NCBI GenBank assembly: GCA_019454045.1
Contig: SKCR01048547.1
Location: 1 to 64,000 of the forward strand
Length of the DNA stretch: 64,000 nt
Source: Zanthoxylum bungeanum
Lineage: Eukaryota; Streptophyta; Magnoliopsida; Sapindales; Rutaceae
Direction: 5' to 3'
This document shows positions 61,527 to 64,000 of this stretch, one piece after another. The first letter of the stretch is position 1; each line of letters begins with the position of its first letter. A program made the translations under genes and the position numbers. Below the pieces are notes generated by a model. The model was given only the letters and a program-made list of their open reading frames with translations. It was not told where the DNA came from and did not search any database.

Positions 61527-62182
61527 TTAAAGGTTAAGATCCAGATTAATCCGACGCCTCTTACCACGATCGTCCTCAGACCAATTTATCTTTGAAAGGA
61601 TAGGGTCAACTTGTGGTTCATAGGCTATGAGTTGGTCTATTAGATCCGGAGCAGTTCTGGCAGTAAAGAGGAGTTCTTTCATAGGTTTTGACAAAACCCA
61701 TTTCTCCGAGCATCATCAAGAAACACACAAAGAAAATCATAAAATCCATCAACGTTGAGCAGTCCAAGCGGTTTCTGGTGTATGTTCAGGTTCGCCCAAG
61801 ATAGAACTATAAAAATTTCCTCCAATGTACCCAAGCCACCTGGCAAAGCGATAAAAGCATCACACACGGTTAATCATTTCTACCAGTCGTTCAGACATAC
61901 CTGGCACGATCAGTTCCTCTCCGTTTGATGATCCAATAAGATTTGCCTCTGCCAAGGGTTTTGGGATGATTCCCAAAACGTGACTGCCTCCTTCCTGTAC
62001 AGCCTTTGAAACGATCCCCATAAGTCCAAGATTTCCTCCGCCATATATTAAGTGCATATTCCTTGCAGCTAAGACTCGACCCAATTCCTGTGCTGCTTCT
62101 CTACGTATTGTGGCTTAGTACCAACACTACTACCGCAAAACACACAGATGTTTTCAACTCGTCTTCTTGAAGTGGCTTCCAT
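61527..62182 (-). pseudogene. Intronless LOG-type phosphoribohydrolase
   Basis: LOG enzymes release active cytokinin bases from cytokinin riboside monophosphates. On the minus strand the frame starts at 62182 and reads ICVFCGSSVG, LIYGGGNLGLMG, HVLGIIPKPL and MSERLVEM with the catalytic-type Arg. After a frameshift near 61865 come [15 protein letters not shown] (the PGGxGTxxE signature) and [11 protein letters not shown] second frameshift near 61685 leads to a C-terminus ending KRRRINLDLNL. Total length (about 218 codons) matches the family. It has no introns, although plant LOG genes normally have several, which suggests acquisition from mRNA. It lies in sense orientation between the integrase remnant and the polypurine tract of Athila-2. 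Both frameshifts predict loss of function unless they are sequencing errors. Confidence 0.85.
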
Positions 62183-62440
62183 TTTTTTATGTATTTCTTT
62201 CTTAACTCTGGATGCCTTCAAAAGTGCAATGACGGGCTGAATTTATAGTACCTGAAAAGGGTGAGTAAAAATAGCACAAGTATCTTCCAGAGGACGATTA
62301 GTAGCGAAATAATATCGTGATAGTCAAAAAGGTCTGGATCTTGTCGGAGAAAATAAAAGAAAACAACAAAAAAATCACAATTATTAAGAAAAGACAAAGA
62401 GATATAATATTTACAAGAAAAGTAACGGCTTGATTGACGT

Positions 62441-62770
62441 CTATGCGTCAGGGACAAGCTTCCCATCCAATTTTCTTATAAATTGGCAAACAGGTCTTTT
62501 TGAGTCAGATTCCCGAGACTTAACAGTTGTCTTTCCTTTTGGAATTGTGTATGTAATTGCGATGGATCTATATGAACATCCACTGGGATGCGTCTCAAGA
62601 GTTTTAGATATGTCATCCAAAGACTCCTTACTCAAGCCATCCCTAATGAAGTTAATTTTATCTTCGCGGTTATCAGACACCATTCCTAAAGAACGACAAC
62701 GAGTATTACAAAACATGCGAGCACATTTATAACAAACACACATTCTTTTGGCTCTCTCTCTTTTTAGCAT
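62441..62770 (-). CDS. Unrecognised Cys-rich frame in Athila-2
   Basis: A 109-codon open frame contains a cluster CVCYKCARMFCNTRC, a possible metal-binding arrangement, followed by a charged region. I do not recognise the family. An in-frame stop lies four codons upstream of the ATG. The frame sits where an env-like gene would be in Athila elements. I see no signal peptide or transmembrane segment, so I do not call it env. Confidence 0.35.
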   Translation of the reverse strand: MLKRERAKRMCVCYKCARMFCNTRCRSLGMVSDNREDKINFIRDGLSKESLDDISKTLETHPSGCSYRSIAITYTIPKGKTTVKSRESDSKRPVCQFIRKLDGKLVPDA

Positions 62771-62860
62771 ATGTGCTATTTCCTAACCAGACAGATGTGA
62801 AATAAAAGAGTCAGAAACTCACCTGCCAATCGAACCCGTGCTTCAATTAACCAACGAATG

Positions 62861-62983
62861 TCAGTAGGAATACCTTTGATCATCAGTTCTCATCCGTTCT
62901 AAGCGAGCTTTGTAAACTTTCATCAGAGATTTTTGAGGGAGAGAAGGAAATTGCTTGTGAAGATTTGCGAGAGCTTCTTCCAT
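62861..62983 (-). CDS. Short unrecognised frame in Athila-2
   Basis: A 40-codon frame starts MEEALANLHKQFPSLPQKS and ends at TGA. It directly follows the integrase remnant region and precedes the Cys-rich frame. An alternative frame continues as IKGIPTDIRWLIEARVRLAG, so the stop may be a frameshift. The family is unknown. Confidence 0.25.
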   Translation of the reverse strand: MEEALANLHKQFPSLPQKSLMKVYKARLERMRTDDQRYSY

Positions 62984-63121
62984 CTTGAAATGACTTAACC
63001 TGCAAAAATTAAACACACAAAATTAAATCACACCAAATCACAATATATACACAAATTGCATGGGTTGCCTCCCTGCTAGCGCTAAGTTTAAAGTCGTCAG
63101 CCAGACTTGACTTCTCGAACG

Positions 63122-64000
63122 TTAAGCTGGATCTGAAAGTGTAACACTTTCTTTTTGTCGCTCAAATGATTCTCCCCAGTAGTGCTTGACACGCTTGTTT
63201 TTAACCTTGAAAGTTTTGTTAGCGTCAGGATCATGTATCTCAACGGCTCTATTTGGTAAAACTTTGGTGATCACAAATGGACCTGACCACCGTGATTTTG
63301 GCTTCCATGGGAAGAATTTCACCCTTGATTTGTTTAACAGTACCTTCTGCCCTGGTTCCAGTTGTATGCGCACTAACTTCTCATCATGTCTTTTCTTGCC
63401 CTTTTCTTTGTACAATTTGGCATCCTCAAAAGGCTGATTGTGAAATTCCTCCAATTCGTTGAGCTGGTGGAACTTTTTCTCTTCTGTTGCTTGTAGTGCA
63501 AGAATTGGCTCCTTTAGTACAAAAGACGCTTTATCTTTAGGCTCCACAGGCAATTGACATGTTTTAAGTTTGTCAGTAGAACTTTGTCTTTCATCAGAGT
63601 TCTGAATGGTACTGTGTATCACATCGAGTTTGAAACATTCCTCCTTCTTTTCATCATCTGGGAAATTCATGGCCTTGAAAACATTGAATGTTACTTCTTG
63701 GTCATGTACCCTCATGGTTAATTCTCCTTTTTGTACATCAATAATGGTTCGACCTGTAGCCAAGAATGGTCTCCCAAGGATGATTGGCACGTCTGCGTCT
63801 TCCTCCATATCAAGGACAATAAAATCTGCTGGGAAAATGAATTTGTCAACCTTGACCAGCACATCCTCAACTACACCTCTCGGAAATACGAGCGTTCTAT
63901 CAGCAAGTTGTAGTGAGACTGAAGTTGGCATTGTTTCTCCAATCTGTAATTTCCTGAAAATAGAAAAAGGCATCAAGTTAACACTAGCACCTAAATCACA
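63122..64000 (-). CDS. Protease to integrase-C-terminus fusion of Athila-2 (partial)
   Basis: The frame is open from the window edge. It begins in the protease (CDLGASVNLM at 64000-63971, then VPIILGRPFLATGRTIIDV). It passes about 40 residues of linker and continues without a stop into the integrase tail [34 protein letters not shown], ending KESVTLSDPA. RT, RNase H and the integrase catalytic core are missing, yet the reading frame is preserved across the deletion. The upstream gag lies beyond the window. Confidence 0.85.
   Translation of the reverse strand, partial: CDLGASVNLMPFSIFRKLQIGETMPTSVSLQLADRTLVFPRGVVEDVLVKVDKFIFPADFIVLDMEEDADVPIILGRPFLATGRTIIDVQKGELTMRVHDQEVTFNVFKAMNFPDDEKKEECFKLDVIHSTIQNSDERQSSTDKLKTCQLPVEPKDKASFVLKEPILALQATEEKKFHQLNELEEFHNQPFEDAKLYKEKGKKRHDEKLVRIQLEPGQKVLLNKSRVKFFPWKPKSRWSGPFVITKVLPNRAVEIHDPDANKTFKVKNKRVKHYWGESFERQKESVTLSDPA

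Larger units (their letters stand above)
59630..64000 (-). mobile_element. Athila-lineage element 2 (partial, non-autonomous)
   Basis: Read on the minus strand, the window enters within the protease, which is fused to an integrase C-terminal domain (64000-63122). Small open frames (62983-62441) follow, then a LOG-type pseudogene (62182-61527), a non-coding 3' region, a polypurine tract (60223-60212) and a partial LTR (60211 to about 59630). RT, RNase H and the integrase core are deleted. The left part of the element lies beyond the window. Confidence 0.85.

Noticed and set aside
62441..62770. Envelope gene of Athila-2
   Set aside because: The position fits, but there is no signal peptide, transmembrane helix or recognisable env pattern. 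It is listed as unrecognised.

Overview
The window looks like a plant nuclear segment from a eudicot, probably a rosid. The evidence is spliced genes with GT-AG introns, AT-rich spacers, and plant transposons of the Ty3/gypsy (Tat and Athila), CACTA, hAT and SINE classes. I cannot fix the species. I see three intact host genes, all conserved single genes rather than an operon-like system: CHUP1 (minus strand, 1783-7139, 9 exons, 995 residues), a TauD-type 2-oxoglutarate/Fe(II) dioxygenase (plus strand, 38736-39853, 3 exons, 321 residues), and the mRNA decapping factor DCP5 (minus strand, 40922-44941, 8 exons, 618 residues). All exon phases join cleanly, so these three appear functional.

From 11.2 to 36.2 kb lies a stack of nested elements that can be dated by target-site duplications. 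A CACTA transposon (11249-36203, TSD AAC) was hit by gypsy element A (12433-33734, TSD CAAAC). Element A was then hit by a complete 13-kb Tat-lineage gypsy element B (17523-30542, TSD ATAAG). Separately, a small hAT element (32349-32744, perfect 8-bp TSD) landed in the right-hand LTR of A. Element A is anomalous: its two outer LTRs point in opposite directions although the insertion is bounded by a clean 5-bp TSD, and its left LTR contains inverted 3' internal sequence.

From 45.4 to 49.6 kb is a 4.1-kb hAT transposon (TIR TAGGGGTGTGCAT, 8-bp TSD). Its broken BED/hAT transposase is on the minus strand. On the plus strand it carries a captured fragment of a host XBAT33-type ankyrin/RING E3 ligase gene, including a host intron.

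From 49.9 kb to the window end are two Athila-type gypsy elements joined tail to tail. The plus-strand copy (49929-59610) has a stop-riddled gag-pol and an integrase fused directly to its 3' LTR. The minus-strand copy (from 60211 down to a junction near 59630, and running off the right edge) has lost RT, RNase H and the integrase core, but keeps an open protease to integrase-C-terminus frame. In the position where Athila elements may carry an env-like gene it holds an intronless, frameshifted LOG-type cytokinin-activating enzyme gene. The two gene captures (XBAT33 in hAT, LOG in Athila) and the head-to-head gypsy element are the most unusual contents.
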